Source of the DNA: Paludicola sp. MB14-C6
GTDB lineage: Bacteria; Bacillota; Clostridia; Oscillospirales; Ruminococcaceae
NCBI RefSeq assembly: GCF_030908625.1
Contig: NZ_CP133133.1
Location: 1,984,001-2,048,000 of the forward strand
Length of the DNA: 64,000 nucleotides
Direction of reading: 5' to 3'
Position 1 is the first letter of the stretch, and every line of letters starts with the position of its first letter. Shown piece by piece: positions 1 through 8,700 of the stretch. The notes below the pieces were generated by a model, which saw only the letters and a list, made by a program, of their open reading frames with translations, searched no databases and was not told the DNA's origin. A program made the translations under genes and the position numbers.

Positions 1-311
1 TGCACATGCATTTTACCAACACATTTTGTATAATATCCAGCTTTCCCAAGTTCACCAGCGAGCGTTGTGTCATAGTCCCAAGCAACACCGTCTTGATAGC
101 CCACTCGTTTTGTATGGCGAGGGGTTAATCCTGTCATTAAAGAAGCACGTGCCGCAATGCAAGAAGGACAAGCGGTATAAGCATTAGGAAAATAGCTGCC
201 TTCTACTCCGAGCGAATCTAAATATGGCGTTTTAACGTCCGGATGCCCTGCAATACCCATACAATCGCCACGCATCTGATCGGTCATGATAAATAAAATA
301 TTCGGTCTCAT
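1..311 (-). CDS. Sulfatase, N-terminal part (cut by window edge)
   Basis: The minus strand reads an open frame from an ATG at 311 to the left edge, giving 103 residues. It opens with the sulfatase-fold start MRPNILFIMTDQ, whose Asp residues are expected metal ligands. At residues 51-55 is C-I-A-A-R, the (C/S)-x-(P/A)-x-R site whose Cys becomes formylglycine, followed by ASLMTG. It should hydrolyse a sulfate or phosphonate ester, but the substrate cannot be told from this part. A Cys-type enzyme in an anaerobe would need an anSME maturase, and none is in the window. A second sulfatase lies at 18700-20103 and has the more common CxPSR version. Confidence 0.9.
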   Translation of the reverse strand, partial: MRPNILFIMTDQMRGDCMGIAGHPDVKTPYLDSLGVEGSYFPNAYTACPSCIAARASLMTGLTPRHTKRVGYQDGVAWDYDTTLAGELGKAGYYTKCVGKMHV

Positions 312-523
312 ATCATCCCTGACTTTCTATTCAAATAAGTTTTATCTTTCTGTTTGCATTATAGCATTCAAGAATAGTCTTTTCAACTTTTCATTGCAAC
401 CTTTTATGAATTATGTTACTATCATTACATAGAAAAAAATAAAAGAATAAATGAAGTAATTTAAGCAAAAATAAACTATTTATATTTCAAATATTCTAAT
501 AGTTATGAGAGGAAAGAGATATT

Positions 524-1525
524 ATGAATTATATTGCAGACAACAAAAGATACGAAAACATGAAATACAGAAAATGTGGGAACAGCGGCTTGGTTTTACC
601 GCTAATATCACTTGGAATGTGGCAAAACTTTGGAAGCAATCGTCCATATGATAATTCGAAAGCAATGTTGCTACGAGCATTTGATCTAGGCATTAACCAT
701 TTTGACTTAGCAAACAACTATGGCCCTGTACCGGGAAGTGCAGAAGAAACAATGGGTAAAGTATTGAAAGAAAGCTTAAAACCTTATCGTGATGAGCTGA
801 TTATTTCTTCCAAAGCCGGTTATGAAATGTGGTCCGGACCTTATGGAAACGGCTCTTCTCGAAAATATTTAATGGCATCATTAGATCAAAGCTTACAACG
901 TATGGGCTTAGATTATGTTGATATTTTTTATTCTCATCGATTTGATGAAAATACGCCATTAGAAGAAACAATGGGAGCACTTGCCGATATTGTAAAGCAA
1001 GGTAAGGCGTTATATGTTGGTATTTCAAGCTATGACCATGAAAAAACGCAACAAGCTTCTGACATCATTAAAAAAATGAGTGTTCCATTATTGATTCATC
1101 AACCAAGCTATAGCTTATTAAATCGTTGGATTGAGCCAAACCTACAAGATGTATTGGAAAAAGAGGGAATGGGTAGTATTGCTTTTTGTCCGCTTTCTCA
1201 AGGTGTTTTAACTTCAAGATATCTAAATGGCATTGCAGAAGGTTCAAGAGCAACTTTCCAAAATTCAAGTCTTTCTTGCAGCGAAGTAACCGAAGAAAAA
1301 AGGCAGCAACTCATTCGTTTGAATGAAATTGCTGCGTTAAGAGGTCAAACTTTAGCACAAATGGCGTTAGCGTGGGTTCTTCGTGATGGTAAAGTCACAT
1401 CTGCGCTAATTGGTTCTAGCCGAGTTGAACAAATTGAAGAAAATGTAAAAGCAATTGATAACTTAGAATTTACAAAAGAAGAATTGAACGAAATTGATGC
1501 TTGCTATAACGCAATAATCAAGTAA
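524..1525 (+). CDS. Aldo/keto reductase, YghZ/Gpr-like
   Basis: A 333-residue TIM-barrel NADPH oxidoreductase resembling L-glyceraldehyde-3-phosphate reductase (YghZ). The catalytic tetrad is visible: Asp and Tyr in FDLANNYG, Lys in SSKAGY and His in YSHRFD. The YGPVPGSAEE segment after the Tyr is typical of the YghZ/Kv-beta branch of AKRs. The C-terminal GSSRVEQIEENV segment fits the NADP 2'-phosphate binding loop. The start is an ATG preceded by GAGAGGAAAGAG. It probably detoxifies aldehydes or methylglyoxal-like compounds, but the real substrate is unknown. It stands alone, convergent with the gene at 1539. Confidence 0.88.
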   Translation: MNYIADNKRYENMKYRKCGNSGLVLPLISLGMWQNFGSNRPYDNSKAMLLRAFDLGINHFDLANNYGPVPGSAEETMGKVLKESLKPYRDELIISSKAGYEMWSGPYGNGSSRKYLMASLDQSLQRMGLDYVDIFYSHRFDENTPLEETMGALADIVKQGKALYVGISSYDHEKTQQASDIIKKMSVPLLIHQPSYSLLNRWIEPNLQDVLEKEGMGSIAFCPLSQGVLTSRYLNGIAEGSRATFQNSSLSCSEVTEEKRQQLIRLNEIAALRGQTLAQMALAWVLRDGKVTSALIGSSRVEQIEENVKAIDNLEFTKEELNEIDACYNAIIK

Positions 1526-1538
1526 TCTTTTACTCTTA

Positions 1539-2462
1539 CTATTGAATATCAATAATGTCTTCTTTGTACCATTTTTGCGCATTTTCAAGGCTTTTTCTCA
1601 TATTCATACTTGGGCCTGCAAGAGTTACAATATAATTTAATTTGATGGAATTGTCTAATGGTAAAGTATATTCTTCAACGTTTATCAAACTCCCAACACA
1701 ATCTACTAAATAGATTGTTTCATCAAATTTCAAAAAGCCTTTTATACGATAAGTATCTTCACAAATCATTTCAAGAAATTTTTTGAGCTTATAAATTCCC
1801 ATATTATTGCTTATTTGAATAAGAGCTTTTTGTAATCCTAAATCTTTTGTTTGAAATAAGGGATGGCTTTCTTGGTTTTGAGTATCAATGTCAGAAAGCC
1901 ATTCTTCTTTTATTTCTCCAAAGCTTGTTAAGTGAGTGATAATATGTGGATATAAATCGTGAATGAGTTTATTGGTAAGTTCAATATCTTCTGGCGTAGC
2001 TATATCGGATTTGTTAATAATAACTAAATCACTAACGCTTAATTGTTTTTTACAAACACGTGCAGTGGAAATTACCTTTTTAAAGTTGATTGCATCGACA
2101 ATGCAAATACTGCCAAGCAGTTTTACATCATTATATTTATCTTTTTGTGAGAGTATTTTTCTAATGTTAGTAGGGTCAGAAAGTCCGGATGCTTCGATGA
2201 TAATTAACTCCGGTTTTTCTTTGAGTGCATGAACCAATACGGTTTCAAACTGTTCCAATCTGCAAGAACAAAAAATAGAACCATTGTTAATTTCGTCTAT
2301 TACAATAGGCAGTTCCTTTAGAAGCTGCCCATCAACGCCTTCTTTTCCAAATTCATTCACGATAACTCTCATTTTATGCGCAGACTGCATTCTGACAAAT
2401 TTCTTTAAGAAAGTAGTTTTTCCTGCTCCTAAAAATCCTGTAATTAGATAGATACCTGTCAT
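1539..2462 (-). CDS. COG0523 (CobW/YjiA-type) GTP-binding protein
   Basis: A P-loop GTPase of the CobW/YjiA/ZNG1 superfamily, about 307 residues. Walker A is GFLGAGKTT at residues 9-17, a conserved VNEFG follows, and NKSD is the G4 motif. I chose the ATG at 2462 because AAAGGAG lies just upstream of it; an ATG at 2495 has no such site. The metal-binding motif, normally GCxCC, reads G-S-I-F-C-S-C-R here, so only one Cys is in the usual place and one is shifted. The family handles metals or cobalamin. The gene lies 72 bases behind the methyltransferase-like gene at 2535-3908 on the same strand, which suggests a role in loading or maturing that enzyme (inference). Confidence 0.85.
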   Translation of the reverse strand: MTGIYLITGFLGAGKTTFLKKFVRMQSAHKMRVIVNEFGKEGVDGQLLKELPIVIDEINNGSIFCSCRLEQFETVLVHALKEKPELIIIEASGLSDPTNIRKILSQKDKYNDVKLLGSICIVDAINFKKVISTARVCKKQLSVSDLVIINKSDIATPEDIELTNKLIHDLYPHIITHLTSFGEIKEEWLSDIDTQNQESHPLFQTKDLGLQKALIQISNNMGIYKLKKFLEMICEDTYRIKGFLKFDETIYLVDCVGSLINVEEYTLPLDNSIKLNYIVTLAGPSMNMRKSLENAQKWYKEDIIDIQ

Positions 2463-2534
2463 ATGATCTCCTTTACTTAAAATAATGCCCTTCATATGCT
2501 AAAGTATTTTACATATGAAGGGCATTTGGTTATC

Positions 2535-3908
2535 TTATTGGTTAATTTCTTTTAAGGATTCTTCAATAACTGTTTGAAGCTCTTCTTTGCTTGGGATGAT
2601 GGATGAGAATTTTAGTTTACCGTTTACATAGATACAAGGTAGGTTAGTAACGCCCATCTTTTTGCAACGAGCAATATTTTCTTTCATTGTAAACTTATAT
2701 TCAACCATATCAATTTGGTCACCGAAATGTTCTTTTGCAACATTTGCAGCGCCCATCATGTACGTACATGCAGCACAAGTTAGTGAATCAAGCGTAAATA
2801 CCTCAACTAAAGGTTTTTCAAGATGATCATAGTCCGGAATATCAACTTGAATATCGTCTTCAACAGCTACATAGTTTTTAAGCATCTCACGTACTTCTTC
2901 TGTTTGTAATACTGCTTGAGCAACGCCAATTCCGTTTTCAACAGGTACATCATATGGCATATCGCAACCAGGAGCAATGATTAAATTCTTTTTGTTTTCT
3001 ACTTTGTCAAGCATATCCACAACGTATTTCATATTGTCTTGTTGTGTACCGTGAAGCATGATAGAAGTAAGTGGAATATTACCACCAATACAAATATTGT
3101 ATTTATCGCACATTTCTTTTGCTGCAATTAAATCAACGTTTTCATCAACTGAAATAGAGTCAGGATTTGTTTGACACATTACTTCAATATTTCTTGTTGC
3201 ATTACCGCAAACAAAGAAAGAAGAGTATGCGCCTTTATCACGAATAAAATCAAACATTTCAGTGAATGGCTTTGATAAAAATTCTTCAAAATGGTCAGAT
3301 GAAATTTGAGAAACAAGAGGGTCTACAATTGCAATAACATCCATACCCGCGTTAATGTAGTACTCAGCTAATTGATTTCCAACCTCTTTGCAGTAATCAA
3401 TTAGAGCTTTTACATAATCTTCATCGTCAAACATATCCATGAAAATTTCATTACCACGTAAATGAGATGCAAGAGTAAATGGTCCACAGATTAGTCCATA
3501 AAGTGCAGTCGTTTCGCCTACAGCTTCTTTCATACGTTTCATAACATCAAGTGCCATTGGCAGTCTTCCGTCAGTTTCTTTTGGAATTGTACATTTGCAA
3601 GGAATTTCGGTAGTGTTTTCTAATGGATGTGTTTTAACGGAAGGTGGTCCGTCTTTTGTCCATACCAATTCACAGCCCAGAATTTCTGCTTCAATTTGTA
3701 AATCGAATAAAACAGGTTGTCCGTTTGGCTTATAAAGTTTGTTAACTTCCATAAGTGATTGAAACAATTTGTCGCCGTCTGTTAAAACTTCTGTTGCATC
3801 ATATCCGACCAACTTTCCTGCATGAACTCCTGCAAAAGGAACCCATGGAGTAGCATTTGTAACTTCATGTCTTAGCGTTTTGAAAAGTAACTCTTTTGGT
3901 GTATTCAT
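2535..3908 (-). CDS. MtaA/UroD-family methyltransferase fused to a thioredoxin-like domain
   Basis: A 457-residue protein. Residues 1 to about 355 match the uroporphyrinogen decarboxylase/MtaA-CmuA fold, used by corrinoid:coenzyme M-type methyltransferases. Residues from about 370 form a thioredoxin-like domain with C-A-A-C (SLTCAACTYMM) and a cis-Pro segment TNLPCIYVNG. MtaA binds zinc through H-x-C and a later Cys. Here the equivalent sites read F-V-C-G-N and P-G-C-D, so the two Cys remain but the His is replaced by Phe. The start is ATG 3908 after an AGGGGG-type site. True heme-pathway HemE is unlikely, because the arginine-rich substrate-binding N-terminus is not evident. It is probably co-transcribed with the COG0523 GTPase downstream. 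No corrinoid protein gene is in the window. Confidence 0.82.
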   Translation of the reverse strand: MNTPKELLFKTLRHEVTNATPWVPFAGVHAGKLVGYDATEVLTDGDKLFQSLMEVNKLYKPNGQPVLFDLQIEAEILGCELVWTKDGPPSVKTHPLENTTEIPCKCTIPKETDGRLPMALDVMKRMKEAVGETTALYGLICGPFTLASHLRGNEIFMDMFDDEDYVKALIDYCKEVGNQLAEYYINAGMDVIAIVDPLVSQISSDHFEEFLSKPFTEMFDFIRDKGAYSSFFVCGNATRNIEVMCQTNPDSISVDENVDLIAAKEMCDKYNICIGGNIPLTSIMLHGTQQDNMKYVVDMLDKVENKKNLIIAPGCDMPYDVPVENGIGVAQAVLQTEEVREMLKNYVAVEDDIQVDIPDYDHLEKPLVEVFTLDSLTCAACTYMMGAANVAKEHFGDQIDMVEYKFTMKENIARCKKMGVTNLPCIYVNGKLKFSSIIPSKEELQTVIEESLKEINQ

Positions 3909-4163
3909 TATTTATATCCCCCTTATGTATTATCGGTTTGCATTTATTATGGTATGATTATATAATAATATTCTTTTATCATGATAGTAAATAAACATGT
4001 TTTTTTGTATATATTTAATTTGTTAGAATCGGTAAAATTTGCTTATTTTTATAATTGTGGTATTATATTAATATAATTGAAAAAATTCAGCTGAAAACAA
4101 TAATTCGAATTGACTATGAAAATAAACGACACTATAATTTTTAAAAAATGGGGGAGAGATATT

Positions 4164-5147
4164 ATGATTAAAAAAGAGATAGCGGATATTTTAATGAAAA
4201 TTGACAATGATGAATATTTGAATAAGCAAGATGCAGTAAAATTACTTTCAGTAGACAATCATTCGTTCGATTTTTATAGCATAATTGCAAAAGCAAACGA
4301 GCTTTCCAGAAAAGAATATGGGAACAAAGGATATGTTTTCGCGCAAATTGGACTAAATTCATCACGATGCAGTGGTAATTGCAGATTTTGTTCGCTTGCC
4401 AAAGACAGCTTTAGCATAAAAGAAGAAAGCAATAAAGCCATAGAAGATGTTTTATTTGAAGCGAAAGTTGTATTGAGCCAAAATATTGATGCACTTTTTC
4501 TTATGACTACAGCAGACTTTCCACAAGAAAGGTTTTTAGAGATTGGAGCTAAAGTAAAAAGCTTTATGCCTGATGGAGTAAAGCTTGTTGCGAACATTGG
4601 TGACTTCGATATTGAAATGGCTAGAAAGCTTAAAAACGCGGGATTTAGTGCAGTTTATCATATTGTAAGACTGAACGAAGCAATTGATACTGATATTACT
4701 GTAGAAGAAAGAATAAAAACTCTTGATGCAATAAAAGAAGCAGGACTTGAGCTTTTTTATTGCATAGAGCCAATTGGTCCGGAACATACCTATGAGCAAA
4801 TAGCGGATGAAATGATAAGAGCGAGAGATTATAACGTTGATGTTATGGCGGCAATGCGAAGAGTATGTGTTGTGAATACGCCTTTATTTGAAAAAGGCGA
4901 AATAACCGAACTTGAGCTTACAAAAATTGTCGCAGTAACAAGACTTGTTACTAGGCCAAAAACATCTATGAACGTCCATGAGCCTATGAAAATGCCTTTG
5001 CTTGCAGGAGTAAATCAATTATACGCAGAGATGGGTATAAACCCAAGAGATAATATAATGGAGACAAAAAATTCAAGAGGATTTTCGGTTTACAACGTTG
5101 CAAAAATGTTAAGTGAAGCCGATTATATTGCAAATGTATTAAAATAA
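4164..5147 (+). CDS. Radical SAM enzyme, BioB/HydE/PylB-like
   Basis: A 327-residue protein with the radical SAM cluster motif C-x3-C-x2-C at C69, C73 and C76 (CSGNCRFC). The rest fits a TIM barrel of the biotin-synthase-like group (BioB, HydE, PylB), including FYCIEPIGPEHT and a C-terminal region like BATS. The ATG at 4164 has GGGGGAGAG directly upstream; an in-frame ATG at 4110 has none, so the shorter start is chosen. Divergent from the methyltransferase at 3908. It does not look like a true BioB: no other biotin genes are adjacent and the BioB second-cluster motif is not recognised. The reaction is unknown. Linkage to the MtaA-like and COG0523 genes suggests one pathway (inference). Confidence 0.82.
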   Translation: MIKKEIADILMKIDNDEYLNKQDAVKLLSVDNHSFDFYSIIAKANELSRKEYGNKGYVFAQIGLNSSRCSGNCRFCSLAKDSFSIKEESNKAIEDVLFEAKVVLSQNIDALFLMTTADFPQERFLEIGAKVKSFMPDGVKLVANIGDFDIEMARKLKNAGFSAVYHIVRLNEAIDTDITVEERIKTLDAIKEAGLELFYCIEPIGPEHTYEQIADEMIRARDYNVDVMAAMRRVCVVNTPLFEKGEITELELTKIVAVTRLVTRPKTSMNVHEPMKMPLLAGVNQLYAEMGINPRDNIMETKNSRGFSVYNVAKMLSEADYIANVLK

Positions 5148-5273
5148 AGATATAGCTCTGCCTTATATTGATATATATGTTTGCACAAAGTATATTTAAA
5201 GTTAATTATATTTACAAAACAAGAATAATAGCGTATTATTGTATTGAATTAACAAATATAAGGTGGGAGTTAT

Positions 5274-5546
5274 ATGAAACAAAAAGTACTTTGCATTTTA
5301 ATTATCATTCTAGCTATATGTATCGTGGTTTTGTCACTATTGACTATTTTTAATGGCTTAATTATTCCGGGGTTAATACCATTTTTAACTGTTTTGGTTT
5401 TGGGTGGATTGTTACAGATAAACCGAATTAACTATAGAAAATGTGGTTTTAAGAAGCCAATTTGGATTGGATTGGTGATAGCTGTGTGCTTTGGAGCAAT
5501 ATCGAATATAATACTTGGTATACTGCAAATAATAGATTGTTTTTGA
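5274..5546 (+). CDS. Small hydrophobic membrane protein
   Basis: A 90-residue protein, mostly hydrophobic, with likely membrane spans at about residues 4-28, 30-46 and 62-85. ATG follows AAGGTGGGAG. I do not recognise a family. It lies 38 bases ahead of another small membrane protein with a similar hydropathy layout, so the two may be ancient paralogues or an operon of two. The function cannot be inferred. Confidence 0.6.
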   Translation: MKQKVLCILIIILAICIVVLSLLTIFNGLIIPGLIPFLTVLVLGGLLQINRINYRKCGFKKPIWIGLVIAVCFGAISNIILGILQIIDCF

Positions 5547-5583
5547 GTATAATAAATTTTAATTAGTTATAAGAGGAAACAGT

Positions 5584-5859
5584 ATGAAAATAAAAATTGC
5601 TTTAATTATTTACATATTTATTTTATCTCTATTTACACTTTTTGCAGTATTGCAAATAATTGGTGTGATAGAATCTAATGTGATACCTATTATATTAGTA
5701 TTACCTTTTATACCAGTTGTATCATCTCCAAGATACCAAAAAGAATTCAATATAAGAAAGTTATACCGTGCTACTTTAATTGTACTTCTGATTTCTTTTT
5801 TTATCACTTTTGCTGCGACAATAGTACTTCTTTTAAAAATGGTAACAAGATTAAAATAA
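5584..5859 (+). CDS. Small hydrophobic membrane protein
   Basis: A 91-residue protein with hydrophobic stretches at about residues 5-28, 30-42 and 60-85 and a short basic loop (SPRYQKEFNIRKLYR) between. ATG is preceded by AAGAGGAAAC. No family is recognised. It follows the membrane protein at 5274-5546 with 37 bases between them and may share its transcript. Hydropathy and length match that neighbour, although the sequences are clearly diverged. Confidence 0.6.
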   Translation: MKIKIALIIYIFILSLFTLFAVLQIIGVIESNVIPIILVLPFIPVVSSPRYQKEFNIRKLYRATLIVLLISFFITFAATIVLLLKMVTRLK

Positions 5860-5964
5860 ATACTACATAAAATGTGATTATTGGTTAATTCAACGTGATA
5901 ATAAGTTGGGATTATACTAACCTACCGTAATGTTTGACAAAGAGTTTCTTTATAAATTGCAATG

Positions 5965-5993
5965 AAAAAAGACTCAAGCATAATGCTTGAGTC
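5965..5993 (-). terminator. Rho-independent terminator of rpmB
   Basis: A perfect 10-bp stem (GACTCAAGCA / TGCTTGAGTC, 3-nt loop) is followed on the minus strand by six T. It lies 28 bases past the rpmB stop. Confidence 0.88.
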
Positions 5994-6021
5994 TTAATTA
6001 CTTTCGATTGTAAATGTACAA

Positions 6022-6210
6022 CTAAACGGCACGAGTTACTTTATTTGAACGTAAGCAACGGGTGCAGGCATGTACGCGACAAGGCTTACCATCAACGATA
6101 GCTTTTACACGTCTTACGTTTGGTTTCCAAGTTCTGTTGGATCTTCTGTGAGAGTGAGAAACCTTAATACCGAAAGTAACACCTTTTCCGCAGATATCAC
6201 ATTTTGCCAT
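6022..6210 (-). CDS. rpmB: 50S ribosomal protein L28
   Basis: A 62-residue protein beginning MAKCDICGKG, with two Cys pairs (CDIC near the N-terminus and CTRC near residue 50). It is a zinc-binding form of L28 (C+ type). The body, HRRSNRTWKPN then VRRVKAIVDG, is typical of the family. A strong GGAGGT site lies in front of the ATG. It is monocistronic, with its own promoter (6267-6295) and terminator, as is common for this gene in Firmicutes. Confidence 0.97.
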   Translation of the reverse strand: MAKCDICGKGVTFGIKVSHSHRRSNRTWKPNVRRVKAIVDGKPCRVHACTRCLRSNKVTRAV

Positions 6211-6266
6211 AAATCTGCACCTCCTTCATGTTACTGAATTTTTAAACTTTGAAGTCTAACGTGACT

Positions 6267-6295
6267 ATTTTAACAGATTGAGGGTATAAAATCAA
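6267..6295 (-). promoter_or_regulatory. rpmB: Sigma-A-type promoter for rpmB
   Basis: On the minus strand TTGATT and TAAAAT are spaced by 17 bases, about 57 bases ahead of the rpmB start. Predicted by eye only. Confidence 0.5.
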
Positions 6296-6355
6296 GTCTT
6301 TTTGCAATAAATTTTTTTAAAGGATGAATTTACAATATTAGTATTACCAGAATAC

Positions 6356-6384
6356 TTGTAATCTTAAGTATTTTCCTTTATAAT
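6356..6384 (+). promoter_or_regulatory. Sigma-A-type promoter for the protease-scpA-scpB operon
   Basis: TTGTAA, 17-base spacer, TATAAT, 65 bases ahead of the protease start. A 7-bp inverted repeat (AATACTT/AAGTATT) surrounds the -35 element. Confidence 0.6.
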
Positions 6385-6449
6385 GTTATATTAGCTAAGT
6401 ATTAAATTTTCCTTATTTATGTTGAATACCCTATTAAAAATGGAAAGGA

Positions 6450-7184
6450 TTGATTGAGATTTTAGAAAGTTTACTCTCAGGAGATATTATAAAAATAATC
6501 AGTAGCATATTAGCGGGCATCGTAATTGTGTTTACTGCTTTGCCAATACACGAATTTGCACATGGCTGGGTAGCGAATAAACTAGGTGATCCAACAGCTA
6601 AAAGCCAAGGTCGATTAGATTTAAATCCATTTAGTCATTTTGATTTAATTGGTACAACTGCGTTATTGTTGTTTGGCTTCGGTTGGGCAAAGCCCGTACC
6701 CGTAAATCCATTTTATTTCAAAAATCGAAAGAATGGTATGGCTTTAACCGCACTTGCGGGTCCTGCATCCAATGTTATTGTCGCAACAATCGGACTTATG
6801 ATTAAAAAAATTATATTTTATATTGCATTATCCACAGGCTCAGTGTCAAACTTTGTAAGTATATTATTATTGGTACTCGATTATATTATTGAAATCAATG
6901 TTATGTTAGCAGCCTTCAATTTAATTCCAATCCCACCGCTGGACGGCTCTAAAATAATTGGATTGTTTATGCCGATGCATGTTTACAATCGATTTGAAAA
7001 TTGGTTTATGCGATATCAGCAATACGTTTTTTATGCGATGATCGCTATTTTCTTTATTCTTCCAAGAGCAGGTGGCCCATTCCAAAGAATTATTAGCATA
7101 CCTTTGAATTTCTTAGAGGGCATTATTTATAAGTTGATGAATTTTATAACTGGATTTATTGATATAATCGCAAAGCTATTATAA
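6450..7184 (+). CDS. Site-2 protease family (M50) membrane metalloprotease
   Basis: About 244 residues with four to five membrane spans. The zinc site HEFAHGW (HExxH) is in the first helix near residue 31 and the second ligand motif NLIPIPPLDG near residue 155. This matches the compact M50B family without PDZ domain, close to YdeL/Rip-like and SpoIVFB-like enzymes. The start is uncertain: a TTG at 6450 abuts GGAAAGGA with almost no spacing, and a slightly later non-ATG start is possible. It sits 33 bases ahead of scpA, a linkage common in Clostridia. The substrate is unknown; cleavage of a membrane-bound regulator is the usual role in the family. Confidence 0.9.
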   Translation: MIEILESLLSGDIIKIISSILAGIVIVFTALPIHEFAHGWVANKLGDPTAKSQGRLDLNPFSHFDLIGTTALLLFGFGWAKPVPVNPFYFKNRKNGMALTALAGPASNVIVATIGLMIKKIIFYIALSTGSVSNFVSILLLVLDYIIEINVMLAAFNLIPIPPLDGSKIIGLFMPMHVYNRFENWFMRYQQYVFYAMIAIFFILPRAGGPFQRIISIPLNFLEGIIYKLMNFITGFIDIIAKLL

Positions 7185-7217
7185 AATAGATAAATTTTGC
7201 GTTGGGGGTAACCATAT

Positions 7218-7964
7218 TTGCAACAACTAAGTTTTAAGCTAGAGGTATATGAAGGCCCACTTGACCTATTGCTTCACTTAATATCAAAACATAAATTAAA
7301 TATATACGATATAGAAATATCTATTCTGTTAGAACAATATATTAACTATATTGAAGAGATGCAAGCGCAAGATCTTGAAGTGGCGAGTGAGTTTTTAACT
7401 ATGGCGGCTCGTCTTGTTTATATTAAAACGCTGTCTTTACTTCCAAAACATGATGAAGGCGAAGAATTAAAGAAAGAGTTAGAAGGACAGTTATTAGAGT
7501 ATCAACTTGCAAAAGCAATGGCAGGAAAGCTAGAGGAATTAAATCGTGGTGGACTGTTATTTATAAGAGAACTGCAAGAAATTGAGGTTGATAAAACTTA
7601 CCATCGAAAACATAATAAACAAGAACTGCTAGATGCGTATATCATAGCGATAGGAAAAGCAAAACGAAAATTGCCACCGCCAAAAACTGCTTTTTCAGGT
7701 ATTGTTTCAAGACGAATGGTATCAGTAGAATCACGTATTGTATTTATATTAAAAAAACTCTATCAAACAGGCCAAGTATCCTATCAAGAATTTTTTTATT
7801 CTGATGATCGCAGTGAGTTGGTTGCAACCTTTCTTGCTATGTTGGAATTGATTAAGTCAAAACGAATACAAGTGAATGAGGATAATACAAAAGTAACGTT
7901 CCAAAAAGACTCCAAACTTGTTTTAGATGATACCGAGGAGCTTTCAATTGAAGAAATTCAATAA
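7218..7964 (+). CDS. scpA: Segregation and condensation protein A
   Basis: A 248-residue kleisin subunit of the SMC-ScpAB condensin complex. The N-terminal block FKLEVYEGPLDLLLHLI is the family signature, and the C-terminal winged-helix segment ends in an acidic tail. TTG start with GGGGGT about nine bases upstream. It pairs with scpB, 139 bases downstream. It acts in the cytoplasm on chromosome compaction and segregation. Confidence 0.95.
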   Translation: MQQLSFKLEVYEGPLDLLLHLISKHKLNIYDIEISILLEQYINYIEEMQAQDLEVASEFLTMAARLVYIKTLSLLPKHDEGEELKKELEGQLLEYQLAKAMAGKLEELNRGGLLFIRELQEIEVDKTYHRKHNKQELLDAYIIAIGKAKRKLPPPKTAFSGIVSRRMVSVESRIVFILKKLYQTGQVSYQEFFYSDDRSELVATFLAMLELIKSKRIQVNEDNTKVTFQKDSKLVLDDTEELSIEEIQ

Positions 7965-8103
7965 ATGATATAACAGTATGAAAAGTGATTGCTTTTCCAT
8001 ATGTTAAGATTTTACCCTTTCTCGCCAAAGACATCGGTGTGAAAATTAGAATAGGTAAATCAATAAAACATTAGGTTTGTGCGAAGGATGGTTTAATAAA
8101 TAG

Positions 8104-8679
8104 ATGGAAATTAACAAAATTAAAGGTGCAATAGAGGCAATTCTTTTTGCAAGCGGTGAACCCGTTGAGGTTGTAAAGATTGCCCAAGCTATAGATGTTG
8201 AAGAGGATATTGTGTATAAGCTGCTCAGAACGATGCAGGATAAGTATGATGACGATGACAGTGGAATTATGCTTTGTGAAATGGTTGATAGCTTTCAACT
8301 TTGTACAAAACCAATTCATGCAGATAAAATAAAAAAAGCATTGGAAATGAAAAGAAATATTCCTTTGTCACAAGCGGCAATGGAAATCCTTGCGATTATT
8401 GCTTATAATCAACCTGTTACAAAAGGCTTTATCGAGCAAATTCGTGGGGTAGACAGCTCTTCTACCGTAAATTCACTTGTAGAAAAAGGTTTAGTTGAAG
8501 AAGCAGGGCGTCTCGATGTTCCGGGAAAGCCCATTGCATATCAAACAACAGTTAATTTTTTAAGGAACTTTGATTTAAAGAGTTTAGAAGAATTGCCTCC
8601 GCTTCCGGATGAAAGCGGACAAGTTATGTTGGATGAAGTTGTGAATTCTAACAGCGCTTACTTAGAAAATGAAGAATAA
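8104..8679 (+). CDS. scpB: Segregation and condensation protein B
   Basis: A 191-residue protein with two winged-helix domains. It opens IKGAIEAILFASGEPV and contains LSQAAMEILAIIAYNQPVTK and IRGVDSS, all typical of ScpB, the dimer that binds the ScpA kleisin. The ATG has only a weak ribosome binding site (GAAGGATGG, too far upstream). The 139-base gap after scpA has no clear gene. DUF2953 follows at a distance of 21 bases, so the operon continues. Confidence 0.95.
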   Translation: MEINKIKGAIEAILFASGEPVEVVKIAQAIDVEEDIVYKLLRTMQDKYDDDDSGIMLCEMVDSFQLCTKPIHADKIKKALEMKRNIPLSQAAMEILAIIAYNQPVTKGFIEQIRGVDSSSTVNSLVEKGLVEEAGRLDVPGKPIAYQTTVNFLRNFDLKSLEELPPLPDESGQVMLDEVVNSNSAYLENEE

Positions 8680-8700
8680 AATAAACAGTGAGGTGATACA

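Noticed and set aside
2535..3908. Heme-pathway uroporphyrinogen decarboxylase HemE
   Set aside because: Cys pattern and fused thioredoxin domain point to the MtaA/CmuA group, and no other heme gene is near.
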